Shown piece after piece: positions 26,068 to 34,625 of a stretch of DNA of 64,000 nucleotides (position 1 is the first letter of the stretch; every line of letters begins with the position of its first letter). This DNA is from CAYQEC01 sp964569015 (GTDB lineage Bacteria > Actinomycetota > Acidimicrobiia > Spongiisociales > UBA5794): NCBI GenBank assembly GCA_964569015.1, contig CAZMSN010000001.1:31445-95444 (forward strand), given 5' to 3'. The notes below the pieces were generated by a model. The model saw nothing but the letters and a program-made list of their open reading frames with translations, did not search any database and was not told where the DNA came from. A program made the position numbers and the translations under genes.

Positions 26068-26577
26068 ATGGCCGAAGAACTCGTCCCAACGTGGGAAGAC
26101 GTAGCACGACGATATGGGCGGAAGATATACAACTTCGCGTACCGCCTCACCGGAAACCCGGACGACGCCGCCGATCTGGTCCAGGACGTGCTCTTGCGCG
26201 TCCGCAAGGGCCTCGCCGCTTACACGCCGGGGTCCTTTGACGGCTGGCTGTGGCGGATCACCCGCAACGCCTTTCTCGACGGCGTCCGGCGCCGCCAGCG
26301 CCGTCCCACGTCGCCGCTTCCCGACGACGACCGCCTCCTGGCCTCTTCGAGCCCCTCCCCGGACGAGGTACTCGCCTCGGTGCGTCTCTCGGAGGACATC
26401 CAGTCGGCATTGCTCAAGGTGCCGCTCGATTTCCGAGAGTGCGTCGTGCTCTGCGACGTGGTGGGCCTCACCTATGAGGAGATCGCCGAGGCGGTCGAAG
26501 CGCCGGTGGGGACGGTCCGGAGCCGCATTCACCGGGGGCGCCGCATGCTGCGGGAGCTGCTGACATGGCCCGTATGA
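26068..26577 (+). CDS. ECF sigma factor (SigE/RpoE-like)
   Basis: 169 residues. Region 2 is ARRYGRKIYNFAYRLTGNPD...ADLVQDVLLRV with FDGWLWRITRNAFLDGVRRR; region 4 is VVLCDVVGLTYEEIAEAVEA followed by VGTVRSRIHRGRRMLRELL. It overlaps the anti-sigma gene by 13 bases, the usual coupling of a sigma factor with its inhibitor. It is likely an envelope-stress sigma factor because the third gene encodes an RseB-like exported protein. Confidence 0.92.
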   Translation: MAEELVPTWEDVARRYGRKIYNFAYRLTGNPDDAADLVQDVLLRVRKGLAAYTPGSFDGWLWRITRNAFLDGVRRRQRRPTSPLPDDDRLLASSSPSPDEVLASVRLSEDIQSALLKVPLDFRECVVLCDVVGLTYEEIAEAVEAPVGTVRSRIHRGRRMLRELLTWPV

Positions 26578-27185
26578 AGCACCACGATCGCTGTGAAGAC
26601 CAAGAGCTGCTCTCCGCCTACCTGGACGGGGAGCTGCGGCCCGGTGAACTCGACGCGGTCGTCGCTCACCTCACCGATTGCCTCGACTGCGTAGCCGAGT
26701 TCCATCGAGTCAAGGAGATCCGAGCCGCGTTGCGCACCCTCCCGGAACTCGAGCTGCCGGAGCGCCTGCTCCCTTCTGAGCATCTCGGGCCCGAGCTGTC
26801 CGCCTACCTGGATGGGGAGTTGGCGACCATCGAGCAGGAGTACGTGCTCGATCACCTTGGGGAATGCGCCGACTGCCGCGCCGAATTCCATGAGCTGGAT
26901 GCCGCCCGCACCGCGGTCCGGTCGCTGCCCGGCCTGGAGCCTCCAGAGTTCCTGATGACGCATCGTGCCACGTCGCCGGAGCACCACCATGTGCGGTGGC
27001 GGATCTTCACCGCGGCGGCGGGAGTGGCGGCGGCCGCCGCGATCGCGGTGGGCGTCCTCAGCACCCCCCCTCCCGCCTCCGAGGTCGACGTGAGCATGTT
27101 CTTCGACCAGCACAACGCCCGCGCCTCGGTCGAGCACGGCTTCGGGGCCATCCCGGCGTTCATGCCGCAGGAGGGTGCGCCGTGA
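26565..27185 (+). CDS. Anti-sigma factor with two zinc-finger domains
   Basis: 206 residues. Two tandem anti-sigma zinc domains are visible: LSAYLDGELRPGELDAVVAH with the HxxxCxxC site HLTDCLDC, and again LSAYLDGEL with HLGECADC. A transmembrane helix (about 145-165, AAAGVAAAAAIAVGVL) follows and then a short outer tail. Most such proteins have one finger. The start may be ATG 26565 or ATG 26574. It overlaps the next gene by four bases. Confidence 0.88.
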   Translation: MARMKHHDRCEDQELLSAYLDGELRPGELDAVVAHLTDCLDCVAEFHRVKEIRAALRTLPELELPERLLPSEHLGPELSAYLDGELATIEQEYVLDHLGECADCRAEFHELDAARTAVRSLPGLEPPEFLMTHRATSPEHHHVRWRIFTAAAGVAAAAAIAVGVLSTPPPASEVDVSMFFDQHNARASVEHGFGAIPAFMPQEGAP

Positions 27186-28117
27186 GCCGTGCCCTCATGC
27201 GTTCCGTGCCGCTGGCGATCGTGACCGGCGTTCTCGTCATGGGAGCGGTGGCGCCGGCTGCGGCCTCCGATCTCGACGAGTACCTGGAGATGGCCGAGGA
27301 ATCGAGCTTCGCCGGGCGCCAGGCCACGTGGAGCACCCTCGACGGCGAGTCGGCCATCGGCATCGTCACGGTGGAGCATGCCGGTGCGATGATGATGGTC
27401 GAGGGTGCCGGCGGCGAGGCGATGATCGGCGGTGGCCGGGTCTTCGGTGACAGCGGCGCGGTCGTCATCCACGGGTGGTCCGCCGCGGATCTGAGCAGCC
27501 GCTACAGCGTCGCGACTCCGGAGTCGGTGGAGCGGCTGGGCCGGGATGCCACCTTGCTCACCGTTCTGGAGGGCGACGAGGTGCGGGCTCGTTTCTGGCT
27601 CGACGACGCTACCTCGGCGCCGCTCGGGTCGGAGGTCTACGACGGCAACGGCGTCCTGTTCCGCATGAGTTCAATGCTCGACTTCGACTCCAATCCCACG
27701 CGGGTGTACTCGGTGTTGCGGGACGGCGGCGGCGATTTCGACGTGGCTCTGCCATCGGACCGCTCGTCACTCCCGTCGGTGGCGGATGGGTATGAGTGCC
27801 TCGACGTCTACACCGGGCCGGGCGATGCAATCCAGGCGTTCTTCACCGACGGCCTCTTCTCGTTCTCAGTGTTCGAGATCGAAGGGCACGTCGACACGGA
27901 CCCCTTCTCCGCCGGTACCACAGTCGACATCAACGGGTCCGAGTACCTGAGGCTGCTGGCACCGAGCGAGATATGGGTGGTGTGGCGGTCGGGCTCGATG
28001 TCCTACGTGCTGGTCGGGGACCTTCCTCCCGACCACCTCGCCGCCGTGCTGGACGTGCTCCCCCGCCCCGATCGAGCCGGCCTGTTGCAGCGCCTCTGGA
28101 ACGGCCTGTTCGGCTGA
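27182..28117 (+). CDS. RseB/MucB-like exported regulatory protein
   Basis: 311 residues. A signal peptide ends near AAPAAAS. The domain resembles the LolA-like beta fold of RseB/MucB, with repeated strands such as RLGRDATLLTVLEGDEVRAR and GSEVYDGNGVLFRMSSMLDF, and ends with the second domain IWVVWRSGSMSYVLVGDLPP. In proteobacteria RseB binds the periplasmic part of the anti-sigma factor. The GTG start in a GTGA overlap shows coupling to the anti-sigma gene and supports this role. Confidence 0.7.
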   Translation: MSRALMRSVPLAIVTGVLVMGAVAPAAASDLDEYLEMAEESSFAGRQATWSTLDGESAIGIVTVEHAGAMMMVEGAGGEAMIGGGRVFGDSGAVVIHGWSAADLSSRYSVATPESVERLGRDATLLTVLEGDEVRARFWLDDATSAPLGSEVYDGNGVLFRMSSMLDFDSNPTRVYSVLRDGGGDFDVALPSDRSSLPSVADGYECLDVYTGPGDAIQAFFTDGLFSFSVFEIEGHVDTDPFSAGTTVDINGSEYLRLLAPSEIWVVWRSGSMSYVLVGDLPPDHLAAVLDVLPRPDRAGLLQRLWNGLFG

Positions 28118-28226
28118 TACCGCGGGGCCCGGGTCTCCGGGCACTCCGACGGCGCCGGGCATGGGCAGTCCTCTCGATCTGGCCGTATCCTCGGCGAGCG
28201 GCGATTTGGGCGCTCGGGAGCAATGA

Positions 28227-29312
28227 TCAGTCGAGCAGGGTGCGGGCCGCCCAGCCGACGGGATCGGTGAGCTCCTCCAGTGTCGGCAGGCGGGCGGGCT
28301 CCTCCCAGAGGCGCCCCAGGGCGTCGTCGCTCCAGCGGTGCTCGATGTCGACGCAGAACGAGGCGGCGTCCCGAGCCCGGTGGCGTTGCAGCTCGAGTCC
28401 GACGAGCTGCCGGAGGAATCGTTCGGCGTCGTTCGGTTCTACCCGGCGCCGGGCGTTGGCTTCCTCGATGAGGTCGAGCTGGGGGAGCAGATCGGCGGCG
28501 GCCCGCCGCACGGTGTAGTCGGCGTAGCCGTCGATGAGGGCGATGAGCGCCTGGATGGGAGCGAGACGCACCGGATCGTGGCTGCTGCCGAGCAGGCCGG
28601 CCAAGCCGCCGGCGTCGCCGACCATACCCTCGAGCTCACTCGGGTCCTGGGAACCGGTGAGCATCTCGGTGAGGCGCGACGGATCGAACTGGACGGATTC
28701 GAAGAAGTGGCGGACGATCTCGACCAAGTGACCCCGCAGCCAGGGCACGGCCATGATGGCGTGGTGAGTCACCTCTTGGCAGGCGGCCCAGAGGCGGATC
28801 TGGCGGGCGTCGACCTGGTGGTCCTGAGCGAATGCCTCCACGTTGGGGACGACGAGGAGCATCTCGTCGTGGTCGAGAGCGGGAAGACCGGTGTCGAACT
28901 GCCCGAGGGCGCGGTGGCTCATGAATCCAACGGTGGTCCCCGCCTGGATGCCGAGGATGGCGGGTCCCATCGGCTGGAGCACGGCTTCGGTGGTCTGTGC
29001 TTCGCCTCCCAGGCCGGTGATCTTCCCCACCAGGGGCTCGACGAGGTATCGGAAGCTCTGCTGGTTCTCCTCCGCCCACATGGCACGATCGACCGGATGC
29101 AGCGGGCGGGAGGTGCTCACCTCGAGGTCGGTGGCCTCGGCGAGCCGGAGCTGTGCCGCCAGGGTCAGCTCCTGGTACTCCTCGGCGATGACGGGCTCGA
29201 TCGGCTCACTCGCTCCCGTGAGGGAGCGCATCACTTCGGCGGCCAGCTTCCAGTTCACCGGGCCGGGTGACTGGAAGAGCTCGAAGAGCCGGTCGAACAG
29301 ATTGTCGCTCAC
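28227..29312 (-). CDS. DUF2342-like zinc-metallohydrolase family protein with altered HExxH
   Basis: 361 residues that follow the actinobacterial DUF2342 (F420-associated hydrolase-like) plan: an N-terminal helical region, HPVDRAMWAEEN, a central QPMGPAILGIQAGTTVGFMS and the motif region WAACQEVTHHAIMAVPWLRG. In most members this reads HEVTH; here the first His is Gln (QEVTHH). A shifted ligand or loss of catalysis is possible. The downstream LIALIDGYADYTV region is intact. It is transcribed alone. Confidence 0.75.
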   Translation of the reverse strand: MSDNLFDRLFELFQSPGPVNWKLAAEVMRSLTGASEPIEPVIAEEYQELTLAAQLRLAEATDLEVSTSRPLHPVDRAMWAEENQQSFRYLVEPLVGKITGLGGEAQTTEAVLQPMGPAILGIQAGTTVGFMSHRALGQFDTGLPALDHDEMLLVVPNVEAFAQDHQVDARQIRLWAACQEVTHHAIMAVPWLRGHLVEIVRHFFESVQFDPSRLTEMLTGSQDPSELEGMVGDAGGLAGLLGSSHDPVRLAPIQALIALIDGYADYTVRRAAADLLPQLDLIEEANARRRVEPNDAERFLRQLVGLELQRHRARDAASFCVDIEHRWSDDALGRLWEEPARLPTLEELTDPVGWAARTLLD

Positions 29313-29417
29313 TCTCCTGCCTCCCGGGCCTCGAGGTCGACGATACCGCGGCGCTTCGCTGAACTCGAGACCGGCTGTGCCCGGTTGTGCGCGCTCACGC
29401 CCGCCGACCCGCGCCGG

Positions 29418-30995
29418 TCACTGGTCGGGGGGACGCTCGCCGAGCGTCACGTCGAACGTGAGGTGTTCGTCGCCGCGTTTCACCTCGATGGAGACCACAT
29501 CGCCCACCTCGAGCCGGCGCAGTCCGCTGATTAGCTGTTCACGGTCTGCGACATTCGTGCCGTTGTAGTCGACGATGATGTCGCCGATTTCGAGGCCGGC
29601 GGCCTCGGCGGCGGACGGGGTGCCCGCGAACCCGATGATGATGGCCCCGGACGGGACCTGGGCCCCGTCGGCGGCTTCCGCGTAGGAGTTCTGGAGGCTC
29701 ACGCCGAGGAAGGCGTGACGGACCGAGCCGGTCTCGATGATCTCGTCGGTGATGCGGGTCACCAGCTCGATCGGGATCGCGAAGCCGATTCCCTCGGCGC
29801 CGGCGCTGCTGACGCCGATGGCCGTGGTGATGCCGATGAGGCGCCCGGTGCCGTCGACGAGTGCTCCACCGCTCGATCCCTGCTGGATCGGTGCGTCGGT
29901 CTGCAGCATGCCGAACAGGGTGTCGTTCGGGTCGTAGCCGCTCCCCGTGATCACCTCACGGTCGAAAGCGGAGAGCACTCCCACCGTCAGCGAGGCTCCT
30001 CCTCGGAGCCCGAGAGGGTTGCCGATTGCGATCGCCACGTTGCCGATCTCCATCGTGTCGGTCGCTCCGATCTCGATCGGGCTGAGCCCGTTTGCTGCGA
30101 TGGTCAGCACGGCCAGGTCGGTGCGGGCGTCGCTTCCCACGATGTCGGCGGAGTAGATGCGCCCGTCCTGGAACACCACTCTGGCGAGGTCGCTGTCCTC
30201 GACGACATGGTGGTTGGTGACGATGTAGCCGTCGGCGGAGAGGACGACGCCCGAGCCCGATCCGTACAGCTCGAAGCCGGCGGAGGCTTCGTAGCCGATC
30301 TCGACGGTGACAATCGAGGGGACGACCTTGCGTCCCACCGCGGCGGCGTCGGTTCCCCCGTCGGTCCGGGAGGTGGCGTCCTGGATTGTGATGGTGGTCG
30401 TCGTCACGGGGATGGTCGTCGTCACGGGCGTGGTCGATGGGGCCGCCTCGTCGTCGAAGGCACCTGCTACGAACAGGTAGCCGACGGCGGCCGCAGCGCC
30501 GAAGAGCCCGGAGAGGAGAGCCAGCACGACGATGGGCCAGCGCCGGAGCCGTGGCTGCCGCGGGGGGCGATCAGTCGGTGTTGCCGCGGGCGGCGGTGAG
30601 GCGGGAGTGGTCTCGATTGAATCGGTCATCTCGTCGGATCGCGCCGAGGTGGGCTCGGTGATTGGAGCCGCACCGACGGCGGCCGAATCCGGATCGGGCT
30701 CCTGGGGCGCGGCGAGGGTCGGGGTGGCAGGGGCCGGCGGTGCCTGCTCGGCGGTGGGCGATGGCGTGTCGGTTGCGGAGGAATCTGGTGCCGGGCTGGC
30801 GTCGGCTGGAGGCTGCGGCGAGGAGGACTCCGGCGTGAGCAAGTCGTGGATCTCACGAAGGGATTGCTCCAGCGTCTTCGGATGCTCAGCGCCGTCGCCG
30901 ATGTCCGGGGTGTGCTCGCCGGGATCGGAGCCGGAGGCCCCGGGATCAGATTCCGAGTCAGTGTGGTCCATAGGGGCAATTGTATGGCCTCGCAC
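29418..30995 (-). CDS. HtrA/DegP-type serine protease with PDZ domain
   Basis: 525 residues (517 if ATG 30971 is used). A Pro/Ser/Thr-rich cytoplasmic N-terminus is followed by a transmembrane helix near 150-175 (WPIVVLALLSGLFGAAAAVG), then a trypsin-like domain with His in IVTNHHVVED, Asp in DARTDLAVL and Ser in QGSSGGALVDG, and one PDZ domain with AAEAAGLEIGDIIVDYNG. It is a membrane-tethered envelope quality-control protease and may work with the nearby sigma/anti-sigma/RseB operon, although it is transcribed separately. Confidence 0.92.
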   Translation of the reverse strand: MRGHTIAPMDHTDSESDPGASGSDPGEHTPDIGDGAEHPKTLEQSLREIHDLLTPESSSPQPPADASPAPDSSATDTPSPTAEQAPPAPATPTLAAPQEPDPDSAAVGAAPITEPTSARSDEMTDSIETTPASPPPAATPTDRPPRQPRLRRWPIVVLALLSGLFGAAAAVGYLFVAGAFDDEAAPSTTPVTTTIPVTTTTITIQDATSRTDGGTDAAAVGRKVVPSIVTVEIGYEASAGFELYGSGSGVVLSADGYIVTNHHVVEDSDLARVVFQDGRIYSADIVGSDARTDLAVLTIAANGLSPIEIGATDTMEIGNVAIAIGNPLGLRGGASLTVGVLSAFDREVITGSGYDPNDTLFGMLQTDAPIQQGSSGGALVDGTGRLIGITTAIGVSSAGAEGIGFAIPIELVTRITDEIIETGSVRHAFLGVSLQNSYAEAADGAQVPSGAIIIGFAGTPSAAEAAGLEIGDIIVDYNGTNVADREQLISGLRRLEVGDVVSIEVKRGDEHLTFDVTLGERPPDQ

Positions 30996-31134
30996 CTGCT
31001 AGCCGGACGCACCGGTCTTGCAGAGTCGACCGGGTAGGGGATATCGAGTGGCCCGTCGAGTATGTTGCCGAAGGAGAAGGTGGGTTCCCGCTTTGTGCGG
31101 GATTCGACCGGGGGTGCCCAGGCGGGAGGCCGCG

Positions 31135-31944
31135 GTGTCCGAGATCGAGTGTCAGAGCTGTCACCGGCGATTCGATGGGCTGCTCATGGTCTGTCCCCAC
31201 TGCGGGGTGGAGCGCGACGGTCGATCGGAGACGGCCAGGCGACTCTCGCGTCTCCTCGGATCAGCCGATATCGAGAAGTACCGCGACCCCACCGGCGTCG
31301 CGCTGTTCCTTCGACTCCTGGTTGGAACCTACCTCGCGCTCCACCTGGCCGCGGCGGTGGTCGACTATTCGTACTTCTCGATGATCGGCGAGCTCATCTC
31401 GGAGACGTTCACCGGCACCCTGACAGAGGTGGAGGGCATCGAGTCCAGGGTGGATCTCTTTTGGTTCTATGGCCTCGTGGTGCTGGGGATCAGCGGCATC
31501 GTCTGGCTTGTCTGGCTCTACCGCCTCTACGCCAACGTCGAGCACCTCGGGAGGAAACGGCGCTACGGCCTGGGGTGGGCGATCGGAGGGTGGTTCGTGC
31601 CGATCCTGAGCGTGGTCCGGCCCTTCTCCGTCACCCGTGACGTGTGGGTGAAGAGCTCCCCAGCGGTGACGGAGCCGGAGCCGAGTCCCGATGAGGCGCC
31701 GTCGGTCTATCTGGTGTGGTGGCTGACGTGGGTCGTCGCCGAGGGGTTCATCTTCGCTGCCACCGCCCAGGTCGACGACTCGACCCTCGAGGGAATGAGG
31801 ACGGTCGTGGGTTGGTGGGTGGCGGGCGATCTGGTCAACGTCGTGGTCTCGGTCTTGGCGCTCGTCGTGGTGCAGTCACTGACCCAGCGGCAGGTCGCGC
31901 TCTACGAGAACCTGATCGAGGCGAGACGGCTCTACCGGGAGTGA
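31135..31944 (+). CDS. DUF4328-like multi-pass membrane protein with zinc ribbon
   Basis: 269 residues. The N-terminus has a CxxC-x10-CxxC zinc ribbon (ECQSCHRRFDGLLMVCPHCG), then about five membrane segments. The segment YGLGWAIGGWFVPILSVVRP matches the W-F-(V/I)-P-I signature of DUF4328. The function is unknown. GTG 31135 is chosen because GGGAGG precedes it and the longer frame adds an Arg-rich stretch unlike the family. Confidence 0.75.
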   Translation: MSEIECQSCHRRFDGLLMVCPHCGVERDGRSETARRLSRLLGSADIEKYRDPTGVALFLRLLVGTYLALHLAAAVVDYSYFSMIGELISETFTGTLTEVEGIESRVDLFWFYGLVVLGISGIVWLVWLYRLYANVEHLGRKRRYGLGWAIGGWFVPILSVVRPFSVTRDVWVKSSPAVTEPEPSPDEAPSVYLVWWLTWVVAEGFIFAATAQVDDSTLEGMRTVVGWWVAGDLVNVVVSVLALVVVQSLTQRQVALYENLIEARRLYRE

Positions 31945-31976
31945 GCCGGGCGGTGGGGGGCACCGCCGCGGATGCG

Positions 31977-32564
31977 CTACTCGGGAGGACCGCCGATCAC
32001 CATGAGCGCCGCCTTCCGCACGATCGGGTTGCGGTCTTCCGTGGCGGCACGGATCGCCGCCTCTACCTCGTCGCCGTCGAAGACCGACAGGGCCGACACA
32101 CAGCGCCGCCGGACCTCGGGTGGCGCCCCGCCGGCGAGCGCCAGAAGCGTCGGGACCGCAGACTCGTCTCCGATGGCGCCCAGCGACGTCACCGCCGACT
32201 CGCGTACGAGCACGTTGTCGTCACCGGCGGCGAGTTCGATCAGCCGCGGCAGTGACGCCGAATCGGCCGTTTCCCCGAGGGCGGCTGTCGCAGCCTCCCG
32301 CACCGTTGCCTCGTCGTCCTCGGTCGCCGTGAGCAGGGCGGTGAGCACCTCGCCCCCGCCGAGTCCTCTGAGGGCCTCGGCGCACTCCCGCCGTACCTCT
32401 GGGGCAGGGTCGCTACCGAGCAGGGACACCAAGCGATCCCGAGTGGCGTCATCGGTCCGGGCGGCGCACGCCGACACGGCCAGCCGCCGCAGCGCCGGAT
32501 CGGGATCGTCGAGGTAGGGCCGCGGGTCGGTGGTCAGCGAAGCCAGCGTGGTGCGCTCGCTCAT
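31977..32564 (-). CDS. HEAT-repeat protein
   Basis: 195 residues made of about five HEAT/PBS-lyase-like helical repeats, each with a pattern like DPAPEVRRECAEALRGLGGG or DNVLVRESAVTSLGAIGDES. These form a superhelical protein-binding scaffold. There are no catalytic residues or signal peptide. It starts 20 bases before the downstream response-regulator gene ends on the same strand, but it is not clearly part of that operon. Confidence 0.82.
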   Translation of the reverse strand: MSERTTLASLTTDPRPYLDDPDPALRRLAVSACAARTDDATRDRLVSLLGSDPAPEVRRECAEALRGLGGGEVLTALLTATEDDEATVREAATAALGETADSASLPRLIELAAGDDNVLVRESAVTSLGAIGDESAVPTLLALAGGAPPEVRRRCVSALSVFDGDEVEAAIRAATEDRNPIVRKAALMVIGGPPE

Positions 32565-32583
32565 CCGCCGAGCGTACCCGAGG

Positions 32584-33255
32584 TCACGGATCGAGCCGGT
32601 AGCCGACGCCCCGCACCGTCGTGATCCGGGGCGAGCCCGCTACCTGCTCGAGCTTGCGGCGCAACCGCCGGATGTGCTGGTCGAGGGTCTTCGAATCCTC
32701 CCAGTGGGCGCCCCAGATCTCCTCGAGCAGCATGCTTCGGGGCACGACCCGGCCGGCCCGCTCCATCAACAGGTGCATCAGCTCGAACTCCTTCTTGGGG
32801 AGATCGAACGAGGTCCCGTCCAGGCGGAGGGCGTAGCGGCCCGGATCGAGAACGGCGTTGCCGGCGGTCAGCACCGTCTCGTCATCCTCGGCGGCGGCGC
32901 CCCGGCGCATCGTTGCTCTGATGCGCGCCACCAGCTCGCGGGCCGAGTAGGGCTTGGTGAGGTAGTCGTCGGCTCCCAGCTCGAGGGCGGTGACGATGTC
33001 GGACTCGGTGTCCTTGGCCGAGACCACGATCACGGGGGTCTCCGATTCGGCGCGGATGCGGCGGAGCACGTCGAGGCCGCTCAGCCCCGGCAGCATGAGG
33101 TCGAGCAACACGATGTCGGGGCGTCCGGTCCGGAACTCGGTCAGGGCGCTGCGGCCGTCGAGGGCGGCGGAGACGGCGAAGCCCTCCACCTCGAGGGTGA
33201 CCTGCAATGCCTCGACGTACGAAGGCTCGTCTTCGACGATCAGGACGTTGAGCAC
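32584..33255 (-). CDS. OmpR/PhoB-family response regulator (RegX3-like)
   Basis: 223 residues. The receiver has the acidic pair IVEDEP, phospho-Asp in VLLDLMLPG, Ser in VVSAKD and Lys in YLTKPYSARELVARI. The winged-helix domain has FDLPKKEFELMHLLM and ends RRLRRKLEQ...ITTVRGVGYRL. GTG 33255 follows CTGGAGG on the - strand; the longer frame runs into the kinase gene. It lies one base after the kinase stop, so the pair is one operon. Position beside pst suggests phosphate control. Confidence 0.9.
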   Translation of the reverse strand: MLNVLIVEDEPSYVEALQVTLEVEGFAVSAALDGRSALTEFRTGRPDIVLLDLMLPGLSGLDVLRRIRAESETPVIVVSAKDTESDIVTALELGADDYLTKPYSARELVARIRATMRRGAAAEDDETVLTAGNAVLDPGRYALRLDGTSFDLPKKEFELMHLLMERAGRVVPRSMLLEEIWGAHWEDSKTLDQHIRRLRRKLEQVAGSPRITTVRGVGYRLDP

Positions 33256-33256
33256 G

Positions 33257-34528
33257 TCATTGCCTCCAGACGGGGATGCTGATGCGGAAGACACTGCCCT
33301 CCCCGGGTCGTGACTCGACCTCGACTCGACCGCCGTGGTTCTCGACGACGTGCCGGACGATGGCCAACCCGAGCCCGGTGCCGCCGGTCTCGCGGCTACG
33401 TCCCCGATCCACTCGGTAGAAGCGCTCGAAGATGCGATCGAGATGCTGCGACGGTATGCCGATGCCGTGATCCTCCACCTCGACGACCCCGAAGTCGGCG
33501 TCGGCGTGTCCCCGAACCCACACCGTGCCCGGGGCGTCCGGGTCCTGGACCTTGGTGTACTTGATGGCGTTCTCGATCAGGTTGCCCACCGCCGACACGA
33601 GCTGGCGCTCGTCACCCGAGAGCACGGTTTCGCCGCCGTTGTCCAGTTCGACGTCGATGCCGTAGGTCTCGGCGAGCAGCCTCGTTTTCTCCAGGGATGC
33701 CTCGAGCACTCTGCGGAGGGCGATCGGGCTCCGTTCGGGGGTGGTGTCCTCGATCGTCGTCAGATCGAGGATGTCGTCGATGAGGCTGGTGAGGCGGCCC
33801 GACTCCTCGCGTAGCCGCCCGACGAGCCGGCTGTGGACCGCCGGGTCGGTCGAAGCGGTGATGGCGTCGGCCAGGAGCTGCAGTGCCCCCAACGGCGTCT
33901 TCAGCTCGTGGCTGACGTTGGCGACGAAGTCGCGGCGCATGGCTTGGATCCGGGCCCGCTCGGTCAGATCGTCGATGAAGATCACCGCGCCGCCGGAGAA
34001 CTCGGTGCCGGCGAGCGGCATCGACTGCAGCTCGAGATGACGTTTCCGGGGGGAATAGACCTCGATGCTGCGGCTCGACTCGGTTCCGTGCGAGACGACG
34101 TCGGTGATCATCTCCTCCAGCCTCACCCCGGCGACGGCGTCGCCATGCCGGGCACCCAGGTACCGCTGGGCGGCCGGGTTGGCGAACACCACCTCGCCGG
34201 CGCCGTTCACCACGAGGATCCCGAGATCTGCGGCGGAGACGGCGGCGGTCAGCACCTCGGCCTGGTGCTCGGCGGTGCGGATGCGTCGATGGAGATCCTC
34301 GATGGACGAAAGCAGGGTCGCCTCCGAGGGAGGGTCACCGCTGCCGCCGGCGGCCTCGGCCAGCGTCGACAGCGTGCTGCGATGCTCACGACGACGGAGC
34401 GCGAGAACGACCGCCAGACCGATCGCGACCAGGACGGAGAGCAGCGTGACGTACAGCACGATCGGACTATAGGAACCGTCTTGGACCCCCTTCGGAGAAT
34501 TCACCTCGGGTTCACCTCGAGTCCTCAT
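33257..34528 (-). CDS. Sensor histidine kinase (SenX3/PhoR-like)
   Basis: About 423 residues. One N-terminal transmembrane helix (VLYVTLLSVLVAIGLAVVLAL), a PAS-like domain (LGILVVNGAGEVVFANPAA), HisKA with FVANVSHELKTPLGAL, and an HATPase with NLIENAIKY, DHGIGIP and GGTGLGLAIV. SenX3 and PhoR kinases sense phosphate through the Pst complex and PhoU rather than an outer domain, and this protein likewise has almost none. The start is uncertain: ATG 34528 overlaps the PHO-box-like array, so GTG 34504 or a later start is possible. The long frame beyond 34528 is not coding. Confidence 0.9.
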   Translation of the reverse strand: MRTRGEPEVNSPKGVQDGSYSPIVLYVTLLSVLVAIGLAVVLALRRREHRSTLSTLAEAAGGSGDPPSEATLLSSIEDLHRRIRTAEHQAEVLTAAVSAADLGILVVNGAGEVVFANPAAQRYLGARHGDAVAGVRLEEMITDVVSHGTESSRSIEVYSPRKRHLELQSMPLAGTEFSGGAVIFIDDLTERARIQAMRRDFVANVSHELKTPLGALQLLADAITASTDPAVHSRLVGRLREESGRLTSLIDDILDLTTIEDTTPERSPIALRRVLEASLEKTRLLAETYGIDVELDNGGETVLSGDERQLVSAVGNLIENAIKYTKVQDPDAPGTVWVRGHADADFGVVEVEDHGIGIPSQHLDRIFERFYRVDRGRSRETGGTGLGLAIVRHVVENHGGRVEVESRPGEGSVFRISIPVWRQ

Positions 34529-34542
34529 CCGGGTCACGTCGC
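34499..34542. promoter_or_regulatory. PHO-box-like array of four 11-bp direct repeats
   Basis: Four consecutive 11-base units: ATTCACCTCGG, GTTCACCTCGA, GTCCTCATCCG and GGTCACGTCGC. The first two match each other at nine of eleven positions and match the known actinobacterial PHO-box core GTTCACC with 11-base periodicity; the last two are degenerate. It lies between the kinase gene and pstS, 84 bases before the pstS ATG, so it can serve both promoters. Confidence 0.75.
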
Positions 34543-34625
34543 TTGTGTACGTTGCAGCAACGATGGGACCGATGCTCTGAATCGCCCCGCCGAGCCGAGC
34601 ACGCGAGAGAAGGAAGACCACTTCC

